A stretch of 64,000 bases of DNA from Aureibacter tunicatorum (GCF_036492635.1 NZ_AP025305.1:372001-436000); one strand, 5' to 3'; counted from the stretch's first letter, positions 19,566 to 29,017 are shown. Program-made: numbers and translations. Notes: generated by a model from the letters alone, not told the origin.

Positions 19566-21245
19566 TTGATGATGAAAAAAAGAATGTTTAAGCCTGTGGC
19601 GACAACAGCTTTGGCTGTGCTCCTTTTGGGACTATTCTCCTTCACAACCTCTGAGAATTCTGAAACAAGCAGAAGGTATTTTGAAATTGCCAAAAATCTA
19701 GAGATTTTCGCGACTTTGTACAAAGAGGTCAATACGTATTATGTGGATGAGGTAAATCCTAATGAGCTGATCAAAACAGGTATAGATGCCATGTTGAAAT
19801 CATTGGATCCTTATACCAATTATATTCCTGAGGATGATATCGAAGATTACAGAACGATGACAACAGGAGAATATGGAGGTATTGGCTCTGTGATAGGAAG
19901 AAGAAACGGCAAAAACATCATTATAATGCCATATAAAGATTTTCCAGCTGAAAAATCCGGCTTGAAGATCGCAGACGAAATTATTTCCATCGATGGTATC
20001 AATGTGGAAGATAAAAACACAGAGGAAGTGAGCAAGTTGCTTAAAGGCCAAGCGAACACTACTTTGGAGATAGAGGTGAAGAGACATGATCAGGATGAGA
20101 CGATTCATTTGCCAATCAAAAGAGAGAAAATCACTTTGAAAAATGTTCCGTTTCATGGCATGCTAAATGAAGATGTGGGCTACATTAAACTTTCGGATTT
20201 CACAACAGGTGCAGGAAAAGAAGTGAAAAGCGCTTTAAAAGAGCTTAAAGAGCAAGGCGCTCAAAAAATTGTCTTGGATTTGAGAGGGAACCCAGGCGGT
20301 TTGTTGAACGAGGCGGTTAACGTATCCAATGTGTTTATTGACAAGGGATTGGAGGTTGTAAGCACTAAAGGCAAGGTTCAGGATTGGAATAAGACTTATA
20401 AAGCTCTTAACTCAGCTGCTGATACTGAAATTCCTTTAGCTGTGTTGACAAGTGATAGAAGCGCTTCTGCCGCTGAAATCGTTTCAGGAGTGATACAAGA
20501 TTATGACAGAGGAGTTTTGATTGGCGAGCGTACTTTTGGAAAAGGACTTGTGCAGGCGACAAGGCCATTGACATATAATTCTCAATTGAAAGTGACAACC
20601 GCCAAGTATTATATCCCTAGTGGCAGATGCATTCAAGCCATAGATTACAGTCATAAGGTAAACGGCCATGCTGAGAAAGTTCCGGATTCTTTGAAAACAG
20701 CTTTTTCAACAAGAGCAGGAAGAGTTGTCTATGACGGCAATGGTATTGCTCCGGATATGACGGTTGAGCGTGAGGAATTATCTCCTATTGCAGTTAGCTT
20801 GATGGCTAAAGGTTTGTTCTTTGACTATGCTACTGAGTATTATTATGAAAACAAGGACGAAAAAGTCGTTCCTAAGACTTACGCTATTTCCGATCAACAG
20901 TATGATGAGTTCAAAGAATGGTTGAGTGACAAAGACTACGACTATACTACTAATGCTGAAAATACGCTTGAGAAACTTCAAAAGATTACAGCAACAGGTA
21001 GATATGATGAGAATGTTAAAACGCAGCTTGAAGCTTTGGAAACAGCCATTTCTCATAATAAGGAAAAAGATTTGGATACGTATAGCGATGAGGTAAGGCA
21101 TCTTTTAGCTCAAGAAATTGTTTCTAGACATTTCCTTAGCGAAGGAATTATCGAAGCGTCTTTCAAGGAAGATCCGGATATAGCAAAAGCTATTGACATT
21201 TTGAATGATCAAGAGGCTTACCAAGAAGTTTTGACAAAGAAATAA
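19566..21245 (+). CDS. S41-family C-terminal processing peptidase
   Basis: Periplasmic serine protease of the CtpA/Tsp family that trims or degrades exported proteins. The 559-residue product begins with a signal peptide or anchor (ATTALAVLLLGLFSF), then a PDZ domain at about 95-172 (GGIGSVIG ... KSGLKIADEIISIDG), then the protease core. The Ser/Lys dyad is visible: Ser301 in DRSASAAEIVSG and Lys326 in GERTFGKGLVQ, with the usual 25-residue spacing, plus the LDLRGNPGGLL loop (about 237-247). The C-terminal ~170 residues are helical. Close packing behind rnpA (9 bp) and ahead of the TSUP gene (4 bp). Confidence 0.93.
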   Translation: MMMKKRMFKPVATTALAVLLLGLFSFTTSENSETSRRYFEIAKNLEIFATLYKEVNTYYVDEVNPNELIKTGIDAMLKSLDPYTNYIPEDDIEDYRTMTTGEYGGIGSVIGRRNGKNIIIMPYKDFPAEKSGLKIADEIISIDGINVEDKNTEEVSKLLKGQANTTLEIEVKRHDQDETIHLPIKREKITLKNVPFHGMLNEDVGYIKLSDFTTGAGKEVKSALKELKEQGAQKIVLDLRGNPGGLLNEAVNVSNVFIDKGLEVVSTKGKVQDWNKTYKALNSAADTEIPLAVLTSDRSASAAEIVSGVIQDYDRGVLIGERTFGKGLVQATRPLTYNSQLKVTTAKYYIPSGRCIQAIDYSHKVNGHAEKVPDSLKTAFSTRAGRVVYDGNGIAPDMTVEREELSPIAVSLMAKGLFFDYATEYYYENKDEKVVPKTYAISDQQYDEFKEWLSDKDYDYTTNAENTLEKLQKITATGRYDENVKTQLEALETAISHNKEKDLDTYSDEVRHLLAQEIVSRHFLSEGIIEASFKEDPDIAKAIDILNDQEAYQEVLTKK

Positions 21246-21249
21246 CATT

Positions 21250-22077
21250 TTGTTAGAGTATTTATATTTATTGACAGCCGGCTTAGTAGGAGGACTACTA
21301 GCCGGCTTTTTGGGTATTGGAGGAGGAATCGCGTTTATTACGATTTTGCCAATAGCAATTACTGCTACGACCCAAATTCCATCAGAGGAAATGGTGCCTT
21401 TTGTTATTGCCAATTCCTTGTTCGCAACAGTGTTTGCATCAATTTCAGGTTGCTTGGCTTTGATTCGTAGATCTTCATTTTACTATCATGAGGTAGCTTA
21501 TGTAGCTTTAGGGGCTATTTCAAGTGGATTGATAGTTAATGAATTAGTGCACTTAGGCCATTGGTATTCTAAAGAAAAATTTTCGATTGTAATCATAGCT
21601 TTCCTTTCCTATTTGGTATATACTGTTATTAAGAACAGGAATTCGGAGGGCGAGAATAGTGCTGTTGTGGAGCATTATAAGCTCAAGTTATTTGGTGGAG
21701 GTGTAGCCAGCGGAGTTATTTCAGCGTTAAGCGGACTTGGTGGCGGAACCGTGCTTGTGCCGATATTGGGAAAGTATTGTCAAATGAAAGTGCATAAATC
21801 CAAGTCAATTTCGTTGGGAATGATTTTTTGCTTTTCGTTTACGGTTTCCATTATCAATTTTATGTCGACAGTTGACTTGAATATCGGAATGTATCATATT
21901 GGATATATCTTGCCCGAGATAGTTGTTCCGATGGGTTTGGGAGCTTTGATAGGTTCTCCTTTAGGGGTTAAATTCAGTCATAATGCCAAGCCTGTGGTTA
22001 TTAATATTGTGTTTTCACTCTTTATTTTATTTCTTATTGTTAAATATTTAATTTATATCTTTGAGTGTTTCTTTTGA
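21250..22077 (+). CDS. TSUP-family (TauE/SafE) membrane permease
   Basis: A 275-residue protein with about eight membrane helices and the inverted-repeat signature of the TSUP family: LTAGLVGGLLAGFLGIGGG near the N-terminus and its second copy GVASGVISALSGLGGGTVLV in the middle. These permeases move sulfite, sulfonates or related organic anions; the substrate here is unknown. The start is a TTG 4 bp after the protease stop; the family signature starts within the first ten residues, so no later start is plausible. Coupling to the upstream protease gene is positional only. Confidence 0.88.
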   Translation: MLEYLYLLTAGLVGGLLAGFLGIGGGIAFITILPIAITATTQIPSEEMVPFVIANSLFATVFASISGCLALIRRSSFYYHEVAYVALGAISSGLIVNELVHLGHWYSKEKFSIVIIAFLSYLVYTVIKNRNSEGENSAVVEHYKLKLFGGGVASGVISALSGLGGGTVLVPILGKYCQMKVHKSKSISLGMIFCFSFTVSIINFMSTVDLNIGMYHIGYILPEIVVPMGLGALIGSPLGVKFSHNAKPVVINIVFSLFILFLIVKYLIYIFECFF

Positions 22078-22131
22078 GAATTTCGATTGGAAAAGAAGTT
22101 AATAGAAAAGGTATAGCGATAAATAACAAGT

Positions 22132-22827
22132 ATGGGCTTGATTTTAAGTATTGAATCTGCGACAAATATATGTTCTGTGGCATTGCATAGAGAAGGTCAG
22201 TTGTTGGGAAGAGAAGAGCTATTTGCTGAAAAATCCCATTCTGGAATGATGACGACTGTCATGGGAAATGTGGTGACCAATTGTGGTTTTCAACTTGGTG
22301 ATCTTTCGGCGGTGGCTGTATCAGAAGGTCCTGGTTCTTATACAGGATTAAGAATAGGAACATCTTCTGCCAAGGGGCTTTGTTATGCCTTGAATTTGCC
22401 ATTGATCGCAGTGAATACATTGCATGCGATGGCAAAGGATGTGTCTTCTTATATTTTGGATGAAAGTGCTATATTAAGGCCAATGTTGGATGCAAGAAGG
22501 ATGGAGGTGTATACGCTTTCTTGTGATTCAAATGCTGAAACAGTGATCGGTGACACCAAGCCAGTGGTTGTGGATGAGTCAAGCTTTGAGAATGATCTGT
22601 CCAAAGCAAAAGTGTATTTCTTTGGCAATGGAGCTGAAAAATGCAAACCATTGTTTGGCGAGCATGAAAATGCTTTTTTTATTCCGGATGTTAATACTTC
22701 AGCTCATGGTGTTGGTTTATTGGCTTGGGAAAAATTTATGAAACAGGAATTCGTGGATTTGGCTTATTTTGAGCCATTTTATTTGAAAGAATTTCATTTT
22801 ACAACCCCTAAGAAAAAATTACTGTAA
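22132..22827 (+). CDS. tsaB: tRNA threonylcarbamoyladenosine synthesis protein TsaB
   Basis: Dimerisation partner of TsaD in forming the threonylcarbamoyl group on A37 of ANN-decoding tRNAs. The 231-residue ASKHA-fold protein shows ILSIESATNICSVALHR at the N-terminus and EGPGSYTGLRIGTSSAKGL (about 64-82), the TsaB signature. It is shorter than TsaD and lacks the TsaD metal-binding His pair, consistent with TsaB. Followed after 2 bp by the DUF2480 gene, so the two are cotranscribed. Confidence 0.95.
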   Translation: MGLILSIESATNICSVALHREGQLLGREELFAEKSHSGMMTTVMGNVVTNCGFQLGDLSAVAVSEGPGSYTGLRIGTSSAKGLCYALNLPLIAVNTLHAMAKDVSSYILDESAILRPMLDARRMEVYTLSCDSNAETVIGDTKPVVVDESSFENDLSKAKVYFFGNGAEKCKPLFGEHENAFFIPDVNTSAHGVGLLAWEKFMKQEFVDLAYFEPFYLKEFHFTTPKKKLL

Positions 22828-22829
22828 TA

Positions 22830-23360
22830 ATGTCAAAACAAGCTGAACAAGGAGAAATAGTGAATAGAGTTGCGAGTAGTGGCTTGATTTCAATTGATTT
22901 GGAAGAATATTACCCAAAATGCCCGATAGTTGCTTATGACATCGCGCCTCATTTGTTTATGGGGATAGCTTTGAAAGAGATGGACTTTAGAAAAGCTCTT
23001 GGTGAAGAGGATTGGAGTCAGTTCGAAGGCAAGGCGGTTTACCTGCATTGTTCTGTTGACGCGATTATCCCTACGTGGGCATATATGCTGTTGATGACCA
23101 AATTGAAGCCTTATGCTGTTAAAGTTCTTTTTGGCGGCGAGGTTGACATGAGAAATGCATTGATGCTGGAAGCTTTTGATGCGATTGATTTTTCCGAGTT
23201 TCAGGATAAGATGATAGTGATCAAAGGTTGTGGAGATTTGCCGGTTGGAGAATTCGCTTATGTCGAATTCACAAATCGATTATTGCCATTCGCTAAGAGT
23301 ATAATGTATGGAGAGCCTTGCAGCACAGTTCCGGTTTATAAAAAACCTCGTAAAAAATAG
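22830..23360 (+). CDS. DUF2480 family protein
   Basis: A 176-residue cytosolic protein of a family found almost only in Bacteroidota and of unknown function. Its features are the early VASSGLISIDLEEYYP segment, AYDIAPHLFMGIALKE, YLHCSVDAIIPTWAYMLL (about 70-87) and a C-terminal CSTVPVYKKPRKK. The conserved His/Cys and Cys residues suggest a possible metal or thiol role, but no known catalytic motif is present. Its 2-bp spacing to tsaB repeats an arrangement common in the phylum, which may hint at a link to tRNA modification (inference). Confidence 0.8.
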   Translation: MSKQAEQGEIVNRVASSGLISIDLEEYYPKCPIVAYDIAPHLFMGIALKEMDFRKALGEEDWSQFEGKAVYLHCSVDAIIPTWAYMLLMTKLKPYAVKVLFGGEVDMRNALMLEAFDAIDFSEFQDKMIVIKGCGDLPVGEFAYVEFTNRLLPFAKSIMYGEPCSTVPVYKKPRKK

Positions 23361-23406
23361 AACATTCATATCAAGGCCTTGTTGAGTTACAAACAAGGTA
23401 AATGAT

Positions 23407-24204
23407 ATGAGAACGAAGAGCTTACTAGCTTTAATAGCAATTGTTTTTTTGATTTCTTCTTGCAAGGATGATGATGATAATAACAGTACATTAACTCCGC
23501 AGAATCGATCGGCTAGTTGTTTAGTGACGAAAATTGAATATGAAGATATTGAGGCTCAGGAAGTAGCAGCGGTTGATATTGCTTATGATGAGAATAATAG
23601 AATTGTTTCGGTGGATTCGTCTATGGGAGGCAGCTATGTTATTTCGTATAATGAAAATGGAGTTAAGGGTGTTTACACAAATAGACTGGGAATAGAAATT
23701 TACACTAAATCGTATGTCTATAATAGCAGTGGAAAAGTGTCGATGGTTTTTGTGCTTGACAATATCGCAGGCGAGCAAGTTCTAAAGCAACAGTTGAATT
23801 ATGTCTATGACAATAATGGACAATTGAAATCAGTTGTAGACTATGACGTTAATGATGGTGTTAAAACTCAAACGGGAATAGCGAATTTTGAATTTGCTGT
23901 GGATAATAATAATCCATCATTGATACAATATGATCAAAGCGGCGTTCTTGAAAATCTTCAGTTTAGTTACGATGATATTGGCTTGAATCCTTTTTACGGG
24001 ATGTTTTATGGGTTAAATGATTTTTCAACTTTTCATAAATCTGCAATTCAAAGAATAGTAATCTCAGGAACAAACAACTATACTTATGAATACAAGTATG
24101 GTAATTTTTCGAAAAGTGTTCCGAATAATTTAACCGTTTATAAAGTAGATGGCGATGATGTTACCAAAGCATTTGCTTATAAGTTTACATTGAAGTGTCC
24201 TTGA
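23407..24204 (+). CDS. Probable surface-exposed lipoprotein (DUF4595-like repeats)
   Basis: A 265-residue lipoprotein: signal sequence LLALIAIVFLISS followed by the lipobox Cys19. Directly after the Cys comes KDDDDNN, which fits the Bacteroidota lipoprotein export signal (K plus acidic residues) that directs lipoproteins to the outer face. The mature part has repeated strands of the type ISYNENG, YVYNSSGKVS, NYVYDNNGQLKS and FEYKYG, resembling the YD-like repeats of DUF4595 proteins. No enzyme motif. It stands alone, preceded by a short hairpin (CCTTGTT 23377-23383 with AACAAGG 23392-23398) of unknown role. Confidence 0.78.
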   Translation: MRTKSLLALIAIVFLISSCKDDDDNNSTLTPQNRSASCLVTKIEYEDIEAQEVAAVDIAYDENNRIVSVDSSMGGSYVISYNENGVKGVYTNRLGIEIYTKSYVYNSSGKVSMVFVLDNIAGEQVLKQQLNYVYDNNGQLKSVVDYDVNDGVKTQTGIANFEFAVDNNNPSLIQYDQSGVLENLQFSYDDIGLNPFYGMFYGLNDFSTFHKSAIQRIVISGTNNYTYEYKYGNFSKSVPNNLTVYKVDGDDVTKAFAYKFTLKCP

Positions 24205-24227
24205 TAAAAATTTTTATTTTTTTATCA
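24203..24227 (+). terminator. Weak AT-rich terminator after lipoprotein gene
   Basis: GATAAAAA (from 24203) can pair with TTTTTATC (ending about 24226), with T-rich sequence between and after. The stem is almost all A-T, so this is a weak call. Confidence 0.35.
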
Positions 24228-24348
24228 GGATAAATTATTAAATACTTTTGGGGAAGTAAATGTAGAGCTTGGAAATTCATTTATTTCCCTAATTTTAGGT
24301 TTAAATATAAATTTTTGTTTAGAAACTATTTTTTAAAAATACATTATT

Positions 24349-24912
24349 ATGTTGCCATTATCCTCAGTCAATCATGTCAAGCTCGATACTTATGGAGTAA
24401 AATATCTTGATGAGTTATATGAACTTATTCAAAGTGAGAAAGGCCGGTTAGAAGAGTGGTTTTTATGGCCTAGATCAATTCAATCTAAGGATGATTTGAA
24501 GAAGTTGCTTGAAAGACAAGAATACGCTTTTTGGCAAGGAATGAGACAACACCATACAATTTGGGCTGATGGTGAGCTTGTGGGAGTAGTTGAAGTACAT
24601 ACGATTATCCAGCAACATAGAAAAGGAGAACTGTCATATTGGCTTAAATCATCTGCTGTGGGTAAAGGTATAGTGACTTTTTCTTGCGGTGTCTTGATTG
24701 ACCATGCATTTAGTGCTCTTAAACTCAACAAATTAACATTAAGGTCTGCAAAAAGCAATTTGAAAAGTGTTGGAGTAGCTAAGCGTTTAGATTTTGAATT
24801 TGAAGGAATAGAGAAAGAGGCTGAATTGATCAATGGAGAGTTTCATGATCATAACATATATGTGCTTTTTGCGAGAGATTGGCCTGAAAAGAGAAAAAGC
24901 GTGCTAGGTTAG
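24349..24912 (+). CDS. GNAT-family N-acetyltransferase (RimJ/RimL-like)
   Basis: A 187-residue acetyltransferase of the RimJ/RimL/SpeG branch, using acetyl-CoA to modify an amino group. Seen: an early LYELIQSEKGRLEEW helix, QQHRKGELSYWLKSSAVGKGIVTF (about 84-107, strand plus acetyl-CoA loop region, in which the usual Q/RxxGxG/A is reduced to VGKGI) and the C-terminal KLNKLTLRSAKSNLKSVGVAKRLDFEFEG pattern typical of the family. Substrate unknown. It has a 144-bp gap upstream and the next gene begins about 17 bp downstream. Confidence 0.85.
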   Translation: MLPLSSVNHVKLDTYGVKYLDELYELIQSEKGRLEEWFLWPRSIQSKDDLKKLLERQEYAFWQGMRQHHTIWADGELVGVVEVHTIIQQHRKGELSYWLKSSAVGKGIVTFSCGVLIDHAFSALKLNKLTLRSAKSNLKSVGVAKRLDFEFEGIEKEAELINGEFHDHNIYVLFARDWPEKRKSVLG

Positions 24913-24928
24913 TGACTTGTTTTTATTT

Positions 24929-25348
24929 ATGAGAGTGTTTGTATATATTTTTTTAACACTATATCCATTTGCAATTTTATCCCAATCGAAAGATAATGCT
25001 CGCCAACTTCTACTAGGAGAATGGAAAGCTGAAACGACATTTTATCTATCAAATGACAAAAAGGAAAAATATAGTTCTCAATCTCTAATTTGGATAGAGC
25101 GAGACGATGATCGATTGGAGTTATATGAAATTATCCCTGGAAATCCTGAAGAAATGTCATCCTGTCCTATAATCATGAGAATTGATGAAAAAATATCGAA
25201 AAATAAATTTCGAATCTCTGTTTCAGAAGAATTCGGAAAGGGAAAAGGTTTCATCAAATTTTACTCCCCTGACTCTGTAAAGATCAAGTACTTACTGAAG
25301 AATAGACAAAGAAGAATGTATGTTGAGACTTTTTTAGATCGAGAATAA
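24929..25348 (+). CDS. Small exported protein of unknown function
   Basis: A 139-residue product from the ATG at 24929 with a signal peptide (VFVYIFLTLYPFAILS, cleavage before Q). A TTG four codons earlier is in frame but adds nothing to the signal. The mature ~120 residues hold beta strands (LLLGEWKAETTFYL, QSLIWIERDDDRLELYEI, MYVETFLDRE) reminiscent of lipocalin-like domains that start with a GxW motif, here GEW. No enzyme motif. I do not recognise the family; lipocalin-like is a tentative fold guess. It follows the acetyltransferase gene closely. Confidence 0.6.
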   Translation: MRVFVYIFLTLYPFAILSQSKDNARQLLLGEWKAETTFYLSNDKKEKYSSQSLIWIERDDDRLELYEIIPGNPEEMSSCPIIMRIDEKISKNKFRISVSEEFGKGKGFIKFYSPDSVKIKYLLKNRQRRMYVETFLDRE

Positions 25349-25585
25349 CCAAAACAAACTTCTCTCTCTCCTCACATTTCCTTATTTTTAACCTCAAGGA
25401 ATTTTTTTCTTCTTTTGAGAATCAATTTCCTTCGAACATCGTCTTATGGCGCATGTTTTTTCAAGGACATTGTCCTATTTATTATTTTCTGAAATGCTCG
25501 AACATAGGTTTTCTAATAAACTGAAATTTCGATTCATTTTTGAAAGAGTACTTATTATTCTGAAAATTCATACTTCATATATATC

Positions 25586-28426
25586 ATGCCAGATAAAAAA
25601 CTCTTTTTGCTTGACGCGATGGCGTTGATCTACAGAGCGCATTTTGCTTTTAGCAAAAATCCACGTATCAATTCCAAAGGATTGAATACAGGCGCTCAGT
25701 TGGGATTTACCAATACACTTTTTGAAGTTCTTAGAAAAGAAAAACCGACGCATATCGCTGTGGCTTTTGATGTGTCAGGGCCAACATTTCGTCATGAACG
25801 TTTCCCTGAGTACAAGGCTCAACGTCAGGAAATGCCGGAGGATATTCGTACAGCGATTCCGATGGTCAAAGATATCGTAAGGGCTTTCAATATTCCCGTA
25901 TTAGAAAAGCAGGGTTTTGAAGCGGATGATATCATCGGTACGATGGCTAAAAGAGCTTCAAAGCATGATTTTGAAGTTTATATGATGACTCCGGACAAGG
26001 ATTATGCGCAGTTGGTCGAAGAACATATTTACTTGTACAAGCCGGCTTATATGGGCAATGGTGTTGATGTTTTAGGTGTTGAAGAAGTATTGAAAAAATT
26101 TGATCTTGAAAATGTCGATCAGGTAAGAGATTATCTAGGCTTGATGGGTGATGCTTCGGATAATATACCGGGTATACCGGGTGTCGGACCAAAGACAGCG
26201 GTGAAATACCTTAAGGCTTATGGAACTCTTGAAGGACTTTTGGAAAATGTAAATGATCTGAAAGGAAAGGCCAAAGAGAAAGTCACGGAGTTTGGACAAC
26301 AAGGGATATTGTCAAAAGAACTGGCTACAATACATATAGATGTGCCTGTCGATTTTGATGAAGAAGATTTCAAATACACAGGTCCTAATGAAGAAGAGCT
26401 TGGGAAGATCTTTGATGAATTGGAATTTCGTACATTGAAGACAAGAATCCTTGGACAAACTTCAGCTCCTGCTCCAGCCAAGAAGTCAACTCCTCAACCT
26501 ACAGCTGATGCTCAAGGCCAGTTGGATATGTTTGGAAATCCTACAGCTCAAACAACAAGCAAAAAAGTAAGCAAACCAACGGAAGAAATCATTCCTTCGG
26601 CTCCTTTAGAAAAGAAAAATATCGACACTTATCTGCATGATTACAAGCTTGTCGATACGCCTGAACTTCGCCAAAGTCTAGCTTATTATCTTTCATTGCA
26701 AGACGAAATATGCTTTGATACAGAGACAACTTCTTTGGATGCCAATACAGCTGAGTTGGTAGGTTTGGCATTTGCATACAAAAAAGGTGAAGCTTACTAT
26801 GTGCCTGTGCCGGCTGATCAGGAAGAAGCGCAAAAGATCGTAGAAGATTTCAGAGCTGTGCTAGAAAATGAGAAGATCACCAAGATCGCTCAAAACATCA
26901 AGTACGACTTATTGATAATGAAAAATTATGGAGTAGAAGTCAAAGGAAAGTTCTTTGATACGATGATTGCTCATTATCTATTAGAGCCGGACAACAAGCA
27001 CAATATGGATGTATTGGCTGAGAATTACCTTAACTACACGCCGATTTCGATTACCGAATTGATCGGGAAAAAAGGCAAGAAGCAAGGCAATATGCGCGAT
27101 GTAGAAGTGTCTAAAGTCGTGGAATATGCCGGAGAGGATGCCGATATCACTTTACAACTTAAAGAAGTGTTTGCTCCGATGATCAAGGCTAATCAGGTAG
27201 ATGATTTGTTTGAAAATATCGAAAGTCCGTTGATTGATGTATTGGCAACGACAGAAGCAAATGGAGTTAAGATCGATACGGATTTCCTTAAGACACTTTC
27301 AGTAAAATTTGGAGAGCAAAGTACTGAGATTGAAAAGAAAATCTACGAATTGGCAGGCCAAGAGTTTAATATCGCTTCGCCTAAGCAGTTGGGAGAGATT
27401 CTTTTTGGTAAAATGAAATTAGTTGACAAGCCAAAGAAAACGGCTTCGGGACAATTTGCTACGGGTGAAGAGATTTTGAGCAAACTTGCTCATGAACATG
27501 AAATCTGTCAATTAATTTTGGATTTCAGAGGTTTGCAGAAGTTAAAATCAACCTATGTAGATGCATTGCCGGAATTGATCAGTGAAAAGGATGGATTGAT
27601 TCATACTTCTTATAATCAAGCAGTGGCAGCTACAGGAAGATTAAGTTCTACCAATCCTAACTTGCAGAATATTCCGATTCGTACGCCGGAAGGCAGAGAA
27701 ATCCGTAAAGCATTTATTCCTAGAGATGAAAACCATGTGATATTGGCAGCGGATTATTCTCAAGTCGAATTGAGAATAATGGCGGCATTTGCCAAGGATG
27801 AAAGTATGATCGAAGCTTTCAAAGAAGGAAAAGACATTCACTCGATGACTGCCAGCAAGATTTTCAAAGTGCCTTTGGAAGAGGTAACTTCTGATATGCG
27901 TCGAAAAGCCAAGACAGCCAATTTCGGTATCATCTATGGTATCTCGGCATTTGGATTGTCACAGCGATTGGACATCCTACGTAAAGAAGCTGCTCAGATT
28001 ATTGATGCTTACTTTGAAGAGTTTCCGGCTGTTAAAGCATACATGGATAAAGTCATCAACGATGCCAAAGATAATGAGTATGTTGAGACGATCACTGGTC
28101 GTAAGAGATACCTTAGAGACATTAATTCCAGAAATGCCACAGTGAGAGGTTTTGCAGAACGAAATGCCATCAATGCTCCTATACAAGGAAGTGCCGCTGA
28201 TGTGATTAAGAAAGCAATGATCGAAATCCACCATTGGATGCAGTCAGAAAAGCTACAATCGAAGATGATTCTTCAGGTACATGACGAATTGGTATTTGAT
28301 GTAGTAAAAGACGAGTTAGAGTTGTTCAAGACAAAAATACCAGAATTCATGCGCAACGCCGCTGATATGGAAGTACCATTGGAGGTAGAGGTTGGTATTG
28401 GCGCGGATTGGTTAGAGGCGCATTGA
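25586..28426 (+). CDS. polA: DNA polymerase I
   Basis: Repair and Okazaki-fragment polymerase. The 946-residue product has all three domains: the N-terminal 5'-3' exonuclease (LLDAMALIYRAHFAF, then FEADDIIGTMA and the helix-hairpin-helix GIPGVGPKTAVKYL), a 3'-5' proofreading domain with intact acidic residues Asp378 and Glu380 in FDTETTSLD and AEDADI-like GEDADITLQLK, and the polymerase with Asp723 in AADYSQVELR and Asp900 in QVHDELVFDV. A Pro/Ala/Gln-rich linker (about 290-335) separates the first two. Start ATG gives the conserved MPDKKLFLLDAM. The upstream 237-bp gap has no recognisable structure. It ends 7 bp before a perfect palindrome. Confidence 0.97.
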   Translation: MPDKKLFLLDAMALIYRAHFAFSKNPRINSKGLNTGAQLGFTNTLFEVLRKEKPTHIAVAFDVSGPTFRHERFPEYKAQRQEMPEDIRTAIPMVKDIVRAFNIPVLEKQGFEADDIIGTMAKRASKHDFEVYMMTPDKDYAQLVEEHIYLYKPAYMGNGVDVLGVEEVLKKFDLENVDQVRDYLGLMGDASDNIPGIPGVGPKTAVKYLKAYGTLEGLLENVNDLKGKAKEKVTEFGQQGILSKELATIHIDVPVDFDEEDFKYTGPNEEELGKIFDELEFRTLKTRILGQTSAPAPAKKSTPQPTADAQGQLDMFGNPTAQTTSKKVSKPTEEIIPSAPLEKKNIDTYLHDYKLVDTPELRQSLAYYLSLQDEICFDTETTSLDANTAELVGLAFAYKKGEAYYVPVPADQEEAQKIVEDFRAVLENEKITKIAQNIKYDLLIMKNYGVEVKGKFFDTMIAHYLLEPDNKHNMDVLAENYLNYTPISITELIGKKGKKQGNMRDVEVSKVVEYAGEDADITLQLKEVFAPMIKANQVDDLFENIESPLIDVLATTEANGVKIDTDFLKTLSVKFGEQSTEIEKKIYELAGQEFNIASPKQLGEILFGKMKLVDKPKKTASGQFATGEEILSKLAHEHEICQLILDFRGLQKLKSTYVDALPELISEKDGLIHTSYNQAVAATGRLSSTNPNLQNIPIRTPEGREIRKAFIPRDENHVILAADYSQVELRIMAAFAKDESMIEAFKEGKDIHSMTASKIFKVPLEEVTSDMRRKAKTANFGIIYGISAFGLSQRLDILRKEAAQIIDAYFEEFPAVKAYMDKVINDAKDNEYVETITGRKRYLRDINSRNATVRGFAERNAINAPIQGSAADVIKKAMIEIHHWMQSEKLQSKMILQVHDELVFDVVKDELELFKTKIPEFMRNAADMEVPLEVEVGIGADWLEAH

Positions 28427-28433
28427 TAACCCC

Positions 28434-28461
28434 GTTGGCGCACAAAATTTTGTGCGCCAAC
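28434..28461. repeat. Perfect 28-bp palindrome between polA and the transposase
   Basis: GTTGGCGCACAAAA (28434-28447) is followed immediately by its exact reverse complement (28448-28461). No T-run follows on either strand, so a terminator role is doubtful. It lies 7 bp past the 3' end of the RAYT gene and may be its REP-like target or a transcript-protecting hairpin. Confidence 0.85.
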
Positions 28462-28468
28462 AACGAAA

Positions 28469-29017
28469 TCACTGCCTAAAACAGTCGTCGTTCCATTTTT
28501 GGGGATTATTGATAATATAGTTATGGATATTATGATAGGCCCGTTCATCACGAATGATATGATCATGATATAATTTTTGCCACCCAAAGTAAGGAAGTAT
28601 ACGCTTTGCTTCCTTAGTTACCCCCACTTTAAACCCTCTGACAATAGAAGCCAAATTTCTAGATTGAGGCCCGAAAATATTACGAGAATTAGTTGGCAAT
28701 AAACTCGGATATTTCTTCTCAGATATTATTTCCTCCCTAGATTTATTGATCTTGATAATGCCGTGTATATGGTTAGGCATGATTACATGAACTCCTAACT
28801 CTACAAAAAGAGAATGATCAGGAATCTGTAACCAATAATTACTAGCCGCTTGACCTATAGCTGACAACTGCATTTGTGAGTTTTCAATTTCCCCAAAAAA
28901 GTGCCCTCTATTTTTAGTGAAAATCGTGACGAAATAAGAACCATTCCAATCATAGTCCCAAAAGTTAGCTCTAGCAGAACCATTTATATGTTTTTTATTC
29001 GGTTTTTTCATTCCCAA
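28469..29017 (-). CDS. REP-associated tyrosine transposase (RAYT, Y1/HUH family)
   Basis: A 182-residue single-domain Y1 transposase. The HUH metal motif appears as VHVIMPNHIHGIIKI (His83 and His85), and the C-terminal region has DHIIRDERAYHNIHNYIINNP followed by W, the conserved RAYT block in which one Tyr (probably Tyr167) makes the DNA link. RAYTs cut and join single-stranded REP hairpins and are usually single-copy domesticated relatives of IS200/IS605 transposases rather than mobile elements in themselves. It is convergent with polA, and its stop codon is 8 bp from a perfect palindrome. No IS ends or accessory genes are seen. Confidence 0.88.
   Translation of the reverse strand: MGMKKPNKKHINGSARANFWDYDWNGSYFVTIFTKNRGHFFGEIENSQMQLSAIGQAASNYWLQIPDHSLFVELGVHVIMPNHIHGIIKINKSREEIISEKKYPSLLPTNSRNIFGPQSRNLASIVRGFKVGVTKEAKRILPYFGWQKLYHDHIIRDERAYHNIHNYIINNPQKWNDDCFRQ

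Noticed and set aside
25446-25628. Small 60-codon open frame before polA
   Set aside because: No motif, overlaps the polA start out of frame, AT-rich chance frame.
28434-28461. Palindrome after polA taken as a terminator
   Set aside because: No T-run follows on either strand; a REP-like role beside the RAYT gene is more fitting.
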